Shown piece by piece: positions 6,533 to 13,750 of a DNA stretch of 13,851 nucleotides. How positions within the stretch are numbered: position 1 is the stretch's first letter; each line of letters starts with the position of its first letter. The notes beneath the pieces are model-generated. The model ran no database searches. It was not told the DNA's origin and worked only from the letters and a program-made list of their open reading frames with translations. Made by a program: the position numbers and the translations under genes. Origin of the DNA: UBA9732 sp963609725 (GTDB lineage Bacteria > Spirochaetota > Spirochaetia > Sphaerochaetales > Sphaerochaetaceae); NCBI GenBank assembly GCA_963609725.1, contig CAVDLI010000043.1, forward strand, positions 1 through 13,851. The letters run 5' to 3'.

Positions 6533-7072
6533 ATGAAAGAGAGGATACTTGTCCACTGTTGTTGTGGGCCTTGCTCAACAAGTAGTGTTAAACGTCTTTT
6601 AGATGAAGGATATGAAGTTGTTCTTTGTTATGGGAACAGTAATATTGTGAGCAAAGAAGAAAACGACAAACGTTATAATGCACTTCTTAAAGTGGCCCAA
6701 TATTTTGGAGGTCTTGAGGTCGTTAGACAGGATTATAATCATGAAAAGTGGCTTTCTTTTATAAAAGGGCTTGAGAACGAACCTGAACATGGGAAAAGAT
6801 GCCTAAAATGTTTTGAATTTAATCTAAATGAAGCTTCAAATGTTGCCAAGACACTTGGAATTGCAAAATTTACAACAACTCTTACTGTAAGTAGGTTCAA
6901 AAATAGTCAAGCAATATTTGATGTTGGAGAAAAATTTACCGGTTTTGAGAAAATTGATTTTAAGAAAAAAGATGGATTTTCTAAAAGTGTTAAAATGTCT
7001 AAAGAACTTGGATTGTACAGACAAACATTTTGCGGTTGCGAATTTTCTATTCAAAGTATGAAAAAGGTATAA
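6533..7072 (+). CDS. queH: Epoxyqueuosine reductase QueH
   Basis: The 179-residue protein carries all signatures of QueH (formerly DUF208), which reduces epoxyqueuosine to queuosine in tRNA wobble position 34 and replaces QueG where that is absent. Visible are HCCCGPC (8-14), GKRCLKC (87-93) and YRQTFCGCEFS (162-172). Their cysteines (9, 10, 14, 90, 93, 167, 169 among them) supply the iron-sulfur cluster and extra iron ligands known for the family. Length is typical. No other queuosine gene is in the window. The ATG is preceded six bases upstream by TATAAT and by no ribosome binding site, pointing to a leaderless transcript. The gene is divergent from the MATE transporter and followed 60 bp later by the TPR protein. 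Confidence 0.95.
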   Translation: MKERILVHCCCGPCSTSSVKRLLDEGYEVVLCYGNSNIVSKEENDKRYNALLKVAQYFGGLEVVRQDYNHEKWLSFIKGLENEPEHGKRCLKCFEFNLNEASNVAKTLGIAKFTTTLTVSRFKNSQAIFDVGEKFTGFEKIDFKKKDGFSKSVKMSKELGLYRQTFCGCEFSIQSMKKV

Positions 7073-7117
7073 AAGTATATAAAGTATATAACGTATAAGC
7101 AAAGCACATCATAAATG

Positions 7118-7124
7118 AGGGAGG
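7118..7124 (+). promoter_or_regulatory. Ribosome binding site deciding the TPR-protein start
   Basis: GGGAGGG lies 8 bases before ATG 7133. The upstream in-frame ATG at 7115 overlaps this site and has no Shine-Dalgarno sequence of its own, so 7133 is the better start. Confidence 0.7.
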
Positions 7125-7132
7125 GCTTAAAG

Positions 7133-8416
7133 ATGCCTAATGTACAGAAAACAAAATTAAATAAAGGAGCCATTTTAGCATTTCTTCTTATTGCAGTCAT
7201 AGTTGGCTCGCTTTTTCTTTCAATTTCCTGGTATTTCAAAGTCCTCATAGATTTAGCAGCAATTCTTTGTTTTGTTTTTTTTAGAAGAGGATATATTTAT
7301 TTTTACAAAGGTGCAGTGCTCCTTCAAAAAGAAAATTCTCCCAAAGTATGGAAATATTTACACAAAGCTCTTAACGCAAATGTAGACGATGAAAGAAAAA
7401 TTCTCATTTGCTCTGCATTTATTCAACAAAACGACGTTCAATTTGGCATTGATACTCTTGAGAAACTACTCATCTCTTGTAAAGACGAGAATAGACGGGC
7501 AACAGCCATAATAACACTTTCAATGGGGTATTGGACGCTTGGCAATCTTGACCATGCTATAGAACTTCTTCAAAACTTAAGTGCTACAGGTTATAAAGAC
7601 GATAATTTGGAAGTCAACTTAGAAACATATCTTTTAGAGAAAGGCGACTTAAAAGAAGCTAAAAAAATAATCTCTCAATCTCGCAAAAATAGCACAGAAA
7701 ACAATGGGCTATTAGACAATCGCGGGTGGTATTACATTCAAAAAGGCGAATGGGATAAAGCAAGAAATGTCTTTGATGAACTTATAAACGACCGCAATGC
7801 AAAATTTCCTGTAGCATATGTTCATGGAGCGCAAGTTAGTGTTCATTTTGGTAGAATTGAAGAGGCTATTGACCGTTTGGGATGGGGCCTTTCCAAAAAA
7901 TTTACAAATACATCCATGGTAGAAAAAAAGTATGTCCAGACACTTCTTGACGGTCTTGAAAATCCTAAAACAAGAGATTTATTTGCAAAATCTATGGATT
8001 CTCATGCATATGAAGTTTCTATTGGGCACAGTTTTGATGGCTTTGAAAATGCTTTAACTGAAAATAAGAATGAGAACAAAATTGCGAACAAAACTAAGGG
8101 TGAAACTAAGGACGAAATTAAGGCTAATAAATTGGAGGCATCTAAAACGAATTCTGACAAAACTCTGTTATCTCCAAAAACCAACCCCATTGCGCAAGAG
8201 GATGTTGAAGACTTGCCAAACACTTCTATTGATGATCTTGATGACGAAAGAGAACCTAATACAGAACTCACAGAGGCCGATTTCCTTATTCCTTCTCAAA
8301 GTGAAGAAGAAACTAACAGTTTTGATTTTGACGAAGACAGCATTTTGGATACAAGTGTTGATGATGACGAAAGAGAGCCAAATACTGATTTAACAGACGA
8401 AGATGAAGACCTTTAA
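7133..8416 (+). CDS. Membrane-anchored TPR-repeat protein with acidic repetitive C-terminus
   Basis: With the start at 7133 the protein has 427 residues. Residues 12-32 and about 34-50 are two hydrophobic segments, so the chain is anchored in the inner membrane. Residues about 55-260 are helical TPR-like repeats, for example the unit around MGYWTLGNLDHAIELL (131-146) and NRGWYYIQKGEWDKARNVF (196-214). Residues 310-345 are Lys/Asn-rich, and 355-427 are strongly acidic with a duplicated DDEREPNT motif (370-377 and 411-418). TPR domains bind peptides, so a scaffold or assembly role at the membrane is possible, but the function is unknown. The gene lies 60 bp after queH in the same direction, separated by a GTATA-rich stretch (7067-7097) that may hold a promoter. 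Confidence 0.8.
   Translation: MPNVQKTKLNKGAILAFLLIAVIVGSLFLSISWYFKVLIDLAAILCFVFFRRGYIYFYKGAVLLQKENSPKVWKYLHKALNANVDDERKILICSAFIQQNDVQFGIDTLEKLLISCKDENRRATAIITLSMGYWTLGNLDHAIELLQNLSATGYKDDNLEVNLETYLLEKGDLKEAKKIISQSRKNSTENNGLLDNRGWYYIQKGEWDKARNVFDELINDRNAKFPVAYVHGAQVSVHFGRIEEAIDRLGWGLSKKFTNTSMVEKKYVQTLLDGLENPKTRDLFAKSMDSHAYEVSIGHSFDGFENALTENKNENKIANKTKGETKDEIKANKLEASKTNSDKTLLSPKTNPIAQEDVEDLPNTSIDDLDDEREPNTELTEADFLIPSQSEEETNSFDFDEDSILDTSVDDDEREPNTDLTDEDEDL
8219..8400 (+). repeat. Duplicated acidic segment in TPR-protein tail
   Basis: The segments at residues 363-381 and 406-422 share the pattern TS[IV]DD..DEREPNT[ED]LT. The DNA of the two copies (about 8219-8275 and 8348-8398) has diverged mostly at third positions, which suggests an old in-frame duplication kept under selection. 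Confidence 0.7.
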
Positions 8417-8515
8417 CAGCGTAATATGTTTTCAATAAGAAGGTGCTAATAAACTATAACAGTGCTCTTAATCGTAATAATATGGTTAAGCTTAGGAAGG
8501 GAGCCTTAAATCTTA

Positions 8516-10051
8516 ATGCAAAAGTTTTTGAAATTTATTACAAGTAGATTAGCATGGACATTCTTGTTCATATTTATTCAAATGGGGTTTATCTATTTTT
8601 CTCTTCGTTATGCAGAAAACTACTTTAGCTTAAGCGTTTTTAATTTCATACTAAGTCTTGTTGTCTCATTTGCAATATTTACAAGAGATGATGTTCCAGA
8701 ATACAAATTATCTTGGATAATTTTGATACTAGCACTACCAATTTTTGGGTGTTTTATGTACTTGATTTTTGGAAATAAAAAGAAAGGACGTTGGGAACGT
8801 AGAAGAATTAAAAATTACCAAGAAATTACAAATGCACACTCAATTAATGATTATCCTCCTCATGGAGCTTCTTTTGAGATTGCATTATCACAAGATGATT
8901 TAAGACTTCAAAAATATTTGACAAATGTCACAGGAAGTATTGTTTATGACAATACACAAGTGCAATATTTTCCCTTGGGTGATTATTGTTATTCTGTAAT
9001 GCTGCAAGAACTTGAAAAAGCAGAACATTTTATTTTCATGGAATATTTTATCTACGAAGAAGGGGATTTTTGGAATAATGTGCTTGCAATACTTAAAAGA
9101 AAAGTCTCTCAAGGTGTAGATGTTAGACTTCTTTACGATGACATGGGAAGTATAAATACGCTCCCATATAAGTACTACAAAGAACTTCGTTCATATGGGA
9201 TTAAAGCTGTAGCTTTTAATGCTGTGCGCCCACGGTTAAATCCAAGGCTCAATTACAGAGATCACCGCAAAGTTACAATCATTGATGGTAATGTTGCAAT
9301 AAGTGGCGGAATAAACATTGCAGATGAATATATAAACCATAAAATTAGATTTGGTCATTGGAAAGATAATGCATTCGTGCTACGTGGTAGTGGAGTATGG
9401 AATTATACTTTTATGTTCTTGCAAATATGGGCTTTTGCTGCTCCAAAACAGTATGCTGTAGAGGATTTTTCAAAATACTATCCTACAATCAAAGAAAAAA
9501 GTGATGGATATGTTCAAAGTTTTGGAGACAGTCCTTTGGATGATATCAACGTTGCAGAAAATGCATATATTCATTTGCTAAATACAGCTAAAAAATATGT
9601 TTGGATTAGCACTCCTTATTTAATCTTAGATAATGCAATGACAAATGCTTTAATTTTGGCAGTACAAAGCGGAGTAGATGTTAGAATAATTACACCATCA
9701 ATTCCTGATAAGAAAATAGTTTTTTCTTTAACACAGTCCAGTTATTTCAAACTTCTTCAAAATGGCATAAAAATATTTGAATATATCCCGGGGTTTATCC
9801 ATTCAAAAATGTTTGTTAGTGATGATGCTCGAGCAATAGTTGGAACTACAAACATGGATTTTAGATCTTTTTTCTTGCATTTTGAAAGTGGCTCTGTTTT
9901 CTTTGGAGGAAGTGCTGTTCAATCTGTAAAAGAAGATTTTGAAGATACTTTTATTCTAAGTAGAGAAATAACTCTTTCTGATATGGGAAAGAGATCTCCT
10001 TTAATGAAGTTTTCTGGACAATTTGCAAAACTTATTGCACCTTTGTTATAA
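8516..10051 (+). CDS. cls: Cardiolipin synthase, phospholipase D superfamily
   Basis: The 511-residue protein joins two phosphatidylglycerol molecules into cardiolipin and glycerol at the inner membrane, as known for ClsA-type enzymes. It has three N-terminal hydrophobic segments (about 12-30, 37-55 and 65-86), a basic stretch (KKKGRWERRR, 88-97) and two PLD domains. The HxKxxxxD motifs are complete: H250-K252-D257 in YRDHRKVTIIDG, and H429-K431-D436 in FIHSKMFVSDD. Family length is about 480-510. AGGAAGGGAG (8493-8502) is the only Shine-Dalgarno candidate, with a rather long 13-nt spacing to ATG 8516; an in-frame stop just upstream excludes an earlier start. A 16-bp AT dyad (10046-10061) covers the stop codon. 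Confidence 0.93.
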   Translation: MQKFLKFITSRLAWTFLFIFIQMGFIYFSLRYAENYFSLSVFNFILSLVVSFAIFTRDDVPEYKLSWIILILALPIFGCFMYLIFGNKKKGRWERRRIKNYQEITNAHSINDYPPHGASFEIALSQDDLRLQKYLTNVTGSIVYDNTQVQYFPLGDYCYSVMLQELEKAEHFIFMEYFIYEEGDFWNNVLAILKRKVSQGVDVRLLYDDMGSINTLPYKYYKELRSYGIKAVAFNAVRPRLNPRLNYRDHRKVTIIDGNVAISGGINIADEYINHKIRFGHWKDNAFVLRGSGVWNYTFMFLQIWAFAAPKQYAVEDFSKYYPTIKEKSDGYVQSFGDSPLDDINVAENAYIHLLNTAKKYVWISTPYLILDNAMTNALILAVQSGVDVRIITPSIPDKKIVFSLTQSSYFKLLQNGIKIFEYIPGFIHSKMFVSDDARAIVGTTNMDFRSFFLHFESGSVFFGGSAVQSVKEDFEDTFILSREITLSDMGKRSPLMKFSGQFAKLIAPLL

Positions 10052-10147
10052 GAACTTATAAGAGTTTACAAGATATTTTACAAAAAGCTAGTAAGAGAGT
10101 TTTAATTTGGGAATTTGAATTTTCTGAAAAGGAAGTAGGGCACAGTT

Positions 10148-10432
10148 ATGGATAATCTTGAAGAAGTAATTGATATATTTGCAAAAACAACTGACAAAGT
10201 ACAAATGCGAAAACTGTTTGACGAGCTATTTACGCCAAAAGAAGAGGACGATTTTGCAAAACGTTGGTTTATAATGAAAGAACTTTATAGAGGGACTCCT
10301 CAACGTCATATTGCACAAGAAATGGAAGTAAGTCCATGCAAAATTGCAAGAGGCTCAAAAGTTCTAAAAGACAGTGAATCTATATTCAAATCAATTTTAA
10401 TGGACATGTTCGACGACCAATATCATGTTTGA
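10148..10432 (+). CDS. TrpR/YerC-family DNA-binding regulator
   Basis: The 94-residue protein has the TrpR fold signature. Residues 24-40 (FDELFTPKEEDDFAKRW) match the family's first half, and 50-75 form the helix-turn-helix, TPQRHIAQEMEVSPCKIARGSKVLK, with the IxRGSxxLK ending shared by TrpR and YerC/YecD. TrpR represses tryptophan genes when it binds tryptophan; YerC-type members have unclear ligands. No trp gene is present in the window, so the regulon cannot be named. A Shine-Dalgarno-like AGGG lies about 7 nt before the ATG, with AAAAGGAA further upstream. It follows the cardiolipin synthase by 96 bp and converges on the sirtuin gene across a 33-bp gap. Confidence 0.82.
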   Translation: MDNLEEVIDIFAKTTDKVQMRKLFDELFTPKEEDDFAKRWFIMKELYRGTPQRHIAQEMEVSPCKIARGSKVLKDSESIFKSILMDMFDDQYHV

Positions 10433-10458
10433 TACCGTGTATTGGCATCCATTTTCTT
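10431..10458 (+). terminator. Weak candidate terminator after the TrpR-like gene
   Basis: GATACC (10431-10436) and GGCATC (10444-10449) pair with one A-C mismatch around a 7-nt loop, followed by CATTTTCTTT. It overlaps the stop codon. The stem is short, so this is a suggestion only. Confidence 0.25.
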
Positions 10459-10465
10459 TAATCAA

Positions 10466-11221
10466 TTAAGTATAATTGTAATACAAACTAAGTTTTTCAA
10501 AAACTTCTTCTAAGTCGTTAAAATGAAGTGTGCAATAAGAGTCTAAATTTGTGCTTTGGTTGTTTACTATAACAAGGTCTGCACCGTTTTGCTTTGCAAT
10601 AACAGGAAAAGAAGCTGCAGGCTGAACTACTAGAGATGAACCCAGAATTAAACATAAATCTGTCTTAGAGAAGTCGCGCCAAGCACAATCTAATACATGC
10701 TTGTTGAGACTTTCTTCATAGAAAATGATATCTGGTTTTATGACTCCATTGCATTTAGAGCAGTAGGGGACTTTATCTTCCCTTACAATTGGGGATATTT
10801 CTTCGTATGTGTAACTTGCATTGCACCGTGTGCAGTGGTGAACTAGAGGGCTACCATGCACCTCATAAACGTTTTTTGAGCCAGCGCGTTGGTGGAGCAT
10901 GTCTATGTTTTGAGTATATAAGGCTTTTAAGTATCCTTTTTGTTCTAAAGATGCTAAGCATTTGTGAACAATGTTTGGTTTGTAATCTTCTAGATGGTAC
11001 CAAACGTCTTTTGCCCATTTGTAGAAGATTTCAGGATTTTTTCTGAAAAAACTTAATGAAATAATTTCTTCTACATCCATGCCGTGCCATGGGTCTGTAT
11101 ATACTCCATGAGGACCTCTAAAGTCTGGAATATTGCTTAATGTAGAGACTCCAGCTCCCGTGAAAACTGTCATGTAGTGGCTTTTTTCAATTAAATCAAT
11201 AAGTTTTTCAAAATTCGTCAT
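10466..11221 (-). CDS. Sir2-family NAD-dependent protein deacylase (sirtuin)
   Basis: The 251-residue protein has the sirtuin core in order: GAGVSTLSNIPDFRG (22-36) for NAD binding, TQNID (103-107), catalytic His122 in EVHGS, zinc cysteines C130/C133 and C154/C157, and GSSLVVQPA (194-202). Sirtuins remove acyl groups from lysine using NAD+, giving nicotinamide and O-acyl-ADP-ribose; some members transfer ADP-ribose. The usual SGIPDFR has Asn30 in place of Gly. All other key residues are present, so activity is expected. The start lies 4 bp after the stop codon of the Cys-rich gene and has no Shine-Dalgarno sequence, which implies co-transcription and translational coupling. Length is normal for a bacterial single-domain sirtuin. 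Confidence 0.93.
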   Translation of the reverse strand: MTNFEKLIDLIEKSHYMTVFTGAGVSTLSNIPDFRGPHGVYTDPWHGMDVEEIISLSFFRKNPEIFYKWAKDVWYHLEDYKPNIVHKCLASLEQKGYLKALYTQNIDMLHQRAGSKNVYEVHGSPLVHHCTRCNASYTYEEISPIVREDKVPYCSKCNGVIKPDIIFYEESLNKHVLDCAWRDFSKTDLCLILGSSLVVQPAASFPVIAKQNGADLVIVNNQSTNLDSYCTLHFNDLEEVFEKLSLYYNYT

Positions 11222-11225
11222 AATT

Positions 11226-11507
11226 CTAAATAGAAAATAATTTATCCAGTGCTTCTTTTGCTTTTGATTTCTCTTCTTTGTTGTTTTTTAATTGTACTGC
11301 ATCATTTAGTCTAAAATATGAACAAAAATTTGCTTTTTCCTTATCCCATACAGGTTCATCAATATCTTCTTTGCACCCGTAGTGAGAAGATGGACTGTAA
11401 AATATGCAACATTCACAACAATGTAGAGAATGTCCACACGAAGTGCATTCTGTGTTTCTATAAATCTCTTTGGGGATTGGTTTTGAACAATATGGACAAT
11501 TTGGCAT
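11226..11507 (-). CDS. Small Cys-rich zinc-ribbon-like protein, function unknown
   Basis: The 93-residue protein has ten cysteines at 4, 7, 21, 24, 30, 31, 33, 34, 45 and 62. CPYC and CTSC make a likely zinc ribbon, followed by a CCECC cluster and the ending DKEKANFCSYF (55-65). From memory this matches a family of small uncharacterised bacterial proteins with CRxCxFYDP and KExANFCxYF motifs. No function is known to me. The C-terminal 25 residues are charged and helical. The start is supported by AAGGA about 9 nt upstream. The stop is 4 bp from the sirtuin start, and the HIT gene lies 76 bp upstream in the same direction. Metal binding is inferred from cysteine spacing; a partner role for the sirtuin is only suggested by the tight coupling. 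Confidence 0.8.
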   Translation of the reverse strand: MPNCPYCSKPIPKEIYRNTECTSCGHSLHCCECCIFYSPSSHYGCKEDIDEPVWDKEKANFCSYFRLNDAVQLKNNKEEKSKAKEALDKLFSI

Positions 11508-11540
11508 GTTTTTTTCCTTGTAACCGAATTTGTTGCAAAA

Positions 11541-11560
11541 ATCTAAGTATATCTAAGTAT
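11541..11560. repeat. Perfect tandem 10-mer
   Basis: ATCTAAGTAT occurs twice in direct succession in the 76-bp gap between the HIT gene and the Cys-rich gene. No function is apparent. Confidence 0.7.
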
Positions 11561-11583
11561 ATTTCAAAACATGTATTACAGAG

Positions 11584-12000
11584 TTACTTGTCTGAAAGTT
11601 TTAGCTTTTCTCCATATTGAGCCATTTCATTTTCTTCATATTTGTCATGCAATGTGAAAAGTTTTTTTCCATCGTTGTCAAAACGAGGTATGACATGTAC
11701 GTGAATGTGCTCAACTTCCTGCCCGCTTGCTTTGTCATTGTTAATCATTATATTAGAGCCTTGACTTCCTAACGCTTCTCTTTGACGAGCATCAATGAGT
11801 TTTGCTACTTTCATTAGATGTGCCAATACTTCATCAGGACAGTTTGCCATGTTAGGATATGGCTTGTTGCTTATGACTAAAGCATGACCTTTTACGACAG
11901 GATTGATGTCTAAAATTACAAAGCAAATATCGTCTTTGTAAAGCATTACACTTGGGAGTTCTCCCTTAAAAATTTTTGTAAATAATGTTTCCATGCTCAT
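11584..12000 (-). CDS. HIT-family nucleotide hydrolase/transferase (HinT-like)
   Basis: The 138-residue protein carries the histidine-triad motif HIHVHVIPR (98-106), with His100 as the expected nucleophile, and the family's GHALVI segment (38-43). HIT proteins of the Hint/PKCI branch hydrolyse AMP-linked substrates such as phosphoramidates and adenylates. Length is usual. ATG 12000 is preferred over the Met two codons later because GAAGG lies about 10 nt upstream of it. The gene follows the DEAD-box helicase by 58 bp and precedes the Cys-rich/sirtuin pair by 76 bp, all on the minus strand. The natural substrate cannot be deduced. Confidence 0.93.
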   Translation of the reverse strand: MSMETLFTKIFKGELPSVMLYKDDICFVILDINPVVKGHALVISNKPYPNMANCPDEVLAHLMKVAKLIDARQREALGSQGSNIMINNDKASGQEVEHIHVHVIPRFDNDGKKLFTLHDKYEENEMAQYGEKLKLSDK

Positions 12001-12028
12001 AGAATACTACCTTCTTTTTTTACCTTCA

Positions 12029-12040
12029 ACAAATATTTGT
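12029..12040. promoter_or_regulatory. 12-bp perfect palindrome upstream of the HIT gene
   Basis: ACAAATATTTGT is a perfect dyad in the 58-bp gap between helicase and HIT genes. Beside it TACCTTC occurs twice (12008-12014, 12021-12027), giving two GAAGGTA sites on the minus strand; the nearer one acts as the HIT ribosome binding site. The dyad could be an operator, but AT dyads of this size also arise by chance. Confidence 0.3.
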
Positions 12041-12058
12041 CACAGTTTCTTAATATAA

Positions 12059-13750
12059 TTAATGACCAGTCTTGAGAGATTTTGAGGCTTTGTTTTGGAC
12101 TTTCGCTTGAGGTCTTGTTTGAGAATTTTGTTTTCTTGAAAACTTGCTAGAAGTTTTGCTTGAAGAATTTGCTTTGCGTGCATTTTCTTCGTCGTTTAAG
12201 TATTTTGCAGCACGTTTTTCACTCTTTGATGAATGTTTCTTTGCTTGGCCGTATTCTTTAATCGTTTTTGATTTCCAGTCTAAGGCTTGTTCTCTTTTAG
12301 AGCTTGCTTTTCGCCTTCTAGAAGGTCTTTCAGATGAAGATTTTTCTTTTCTATCATACAAATCTTGAATTTCATGGTATTTGGATTTGTTTAGAGCCGT
12401 GCCATAACGTTCAGCCAAAAGCGCTGTAATAATATTTGTAGGATGATGTTCTGAGCACAGTTTTTTTGCCATAGAAAAAAGAGACTCTTCATAAAGGCCG
12501 TTTTCTGCATTCTTAATACTTTCAAAAAGGTCTTCTTGAAGTATTTTTTTGCGTTCTGCCATAAGTTCATCAATAGAAGGAATTCTAGCTTTTTGAATAT
12601 CTGATTTGGCTATTTTTTTAATAAATGAGAATTTTCTAAATTCTCGTGGTGTTACAAATGTTACAGCTAAGCCTTGCTTGCCTGCACGGCCAGTTCTTCC
12701 AACTCTATGAATATAGCTTTCTGGTTCATCTGGAAGGCTGTAATTGACAACATGTGTCATCTCTGGAATATCAAGACCACGGGCAGCAACATCTGTTGCA
12801 ACAAGAATACTAATTCTATGTTCTCTCATTTTGTGAATGATAAGTTCTCGTTGTACTTGGCTTAAATCTCCATGCAAGACTTCTGCATTATATGTAGCTG
12901 TTATTAGTTTTGAACCAATTTCGTCACATTGAACTTTAGTCTTGCAAAACACAAGGCCATAAAAATCTGGAGCCATATCTATTGTTCTGCAAAGTGCTTC
13001 AAATTTATCTTCTTCAAGAACTTCATAGTATATTTGTCGTGTAAGAGTGCTTGTCATGTCTTGAGTTTGGACTTTTACAAGCTCATAATCGTGCATAAAA
13101 GTTTCTGCAAGACGTCTAATTGGTTCTGGCATTGTTGCAGAAAAACAAAGCATTTGTTTTTCTTTTGGCATTTGAGAAAGAATATTCTCTATGTCTTCAA
13201 TAAAGCCCATATTGAGCATTTCATCGGCTTCATCAAGAATGCAAAAACGAACATTTTCAAGATTTAGCGTTCCTCTTTCTAAATGGTCTTGTATTCTTCC
13301 AGGTGTGCCAACTACGACATCAGCACCTTCTTTTAATCCCTTAAATTGAATGTTGTAAGAAGCTCCTCCATAGATTGCAAGCGCCCGTACATTTCTATTT
13401 TTCCCAAGGCTTTTAATTTCATCGCATACTTGGATACAAAGTTCACGCGTAGGAACTAGAACTAGAGCACCCACAGAGTGTTCAAAATTGGACTTTTTTC
13501 TTTTTTCTTCTTTTTTGTCATCGTTGTAATTTTCGTATTGGCAATCTAGTTTTTCCAAGATTGGCAGTGCAAATGTTGCTGTTTTCCCTGTCCCTGTTTG
13601 CGCTTGTCCTATTAAATCTTTGTGCCCTTCAAGAAGTATGGGAATACATCTTTTTTGGATTTCTGTTGGATGTTCAAATCCTTTTTCTTGGATAGCCTCT
13701 ATGCTTTTTTGAGAAAGCCCTAAATCAATAAATTCTTGTATGTTCTGCAT
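12059..13750 (-). CDS. DEAD-box ATP-dependent RNA helicase with long basic C-terminal tail
   Basis: The 563-residue protein has all superfamily 2 motifs: Q motif (GFEHPTEIQ, 24-32), Walker A AQTGTGKT (50-57), PTREL (100-104), TPGR (149-152), DEAD (173-176), SAT (204-206), ARGLD (323-327) and HRVGRTGRAG (348-357). A Lys/Glu-rich insert of about 20 residues (72-92) lies between motifs I and Ia. Residues about 400-460 form a helical extension of the CsdA/DeaD type. Residues 465-563 are a disordered Lys/Ser/Arg/Gln-rich tail likely to bind RNA. Such helicases unwind RNA duplexes in ribosome assembly, RNA decay and cold adaptation. The Shine-Dalgarno sequence is weak (GGA about 9 nt before the ATG). 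It is the first gene of the minus-strand series leading to HIT, the Cys-rich protein and Sir2. Confidence 0.94.
   Translation of the reverse strand: MQNIQEFIDLGLSQKSIEAIQEKGFEHPTEIQKRCIPILLEGHKDLIGQAQTGTGKTATFALPILEKLDCQYENYNDDKKEEKRKKSNFEHSVGALVLVPTRELCIQVCDEIKSLGKNRNVRALAIYGGASYNIQFKGLKEGADVVVGTPGRIQDHLERGTLNLENVRFCILDEADEMLNMGFIEDIENILSQMPKEKQMLCFSATMPEPIRRLAETFMHDYELVKVQTQDMTSTLTRQIYYEVLEEDKFEALCRTIDMAPDFYGLVFCKTKVQCDEIGSKLITATYNAEVLHGDLSQVQRELIIHKMREHRISILVATDVAARGLDIPEMTHVVNYSLPDEPESYIHRVGRTGRAGKQGLAVTFVTPREFRKFSFIKKIAKSDIQKARIPSIDELMAERKKILQEDLFESIKNAENGLYEESLFSMAKKLCSEHHPTNIITALLAERYGTALNKSKYHEIQDLYDRKEKSSSERPSRRRKASSKREQALDWKSKTIKEYGQAKKHSSKSEKRAAKYLNDEENARKANSSSKTSSKFSRKQNSQTRPQAKVQNKASKSLKTGH

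Noticed and set aside
8002..8393. Open frames on both strands overlapping the TPR-protein tail
   Set aside because: They arise from the biased Lys/Asp codon pattern of the real gene, lack ribosome binding sites and show no protein motif.
10046..10061. TTATAAG/CTTATAA dyad at the end of the cardiolipin synthase gene as a TrpR operator
   Set aside because: It does not resemble the known TrpR operator core (CTAGT-type), is AT-only and lies about 90 bp upstream of the regulator gene.
10463..10478. CAATTA/TAATTG dyad at the sirtuin stop as a terminator
   Set aside because: The stem is all but one pair A-T and no T-run follows on the minus strand.
10466..11221. Sirtuin as part of an anti-phage system (for example a Sir2 with a pAgo or helicase partner)
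   Set aside because: It is a short, standard deacylase-type sirtuin with intact zinc site and catalytic His, and no defence partner gene lies next to it.
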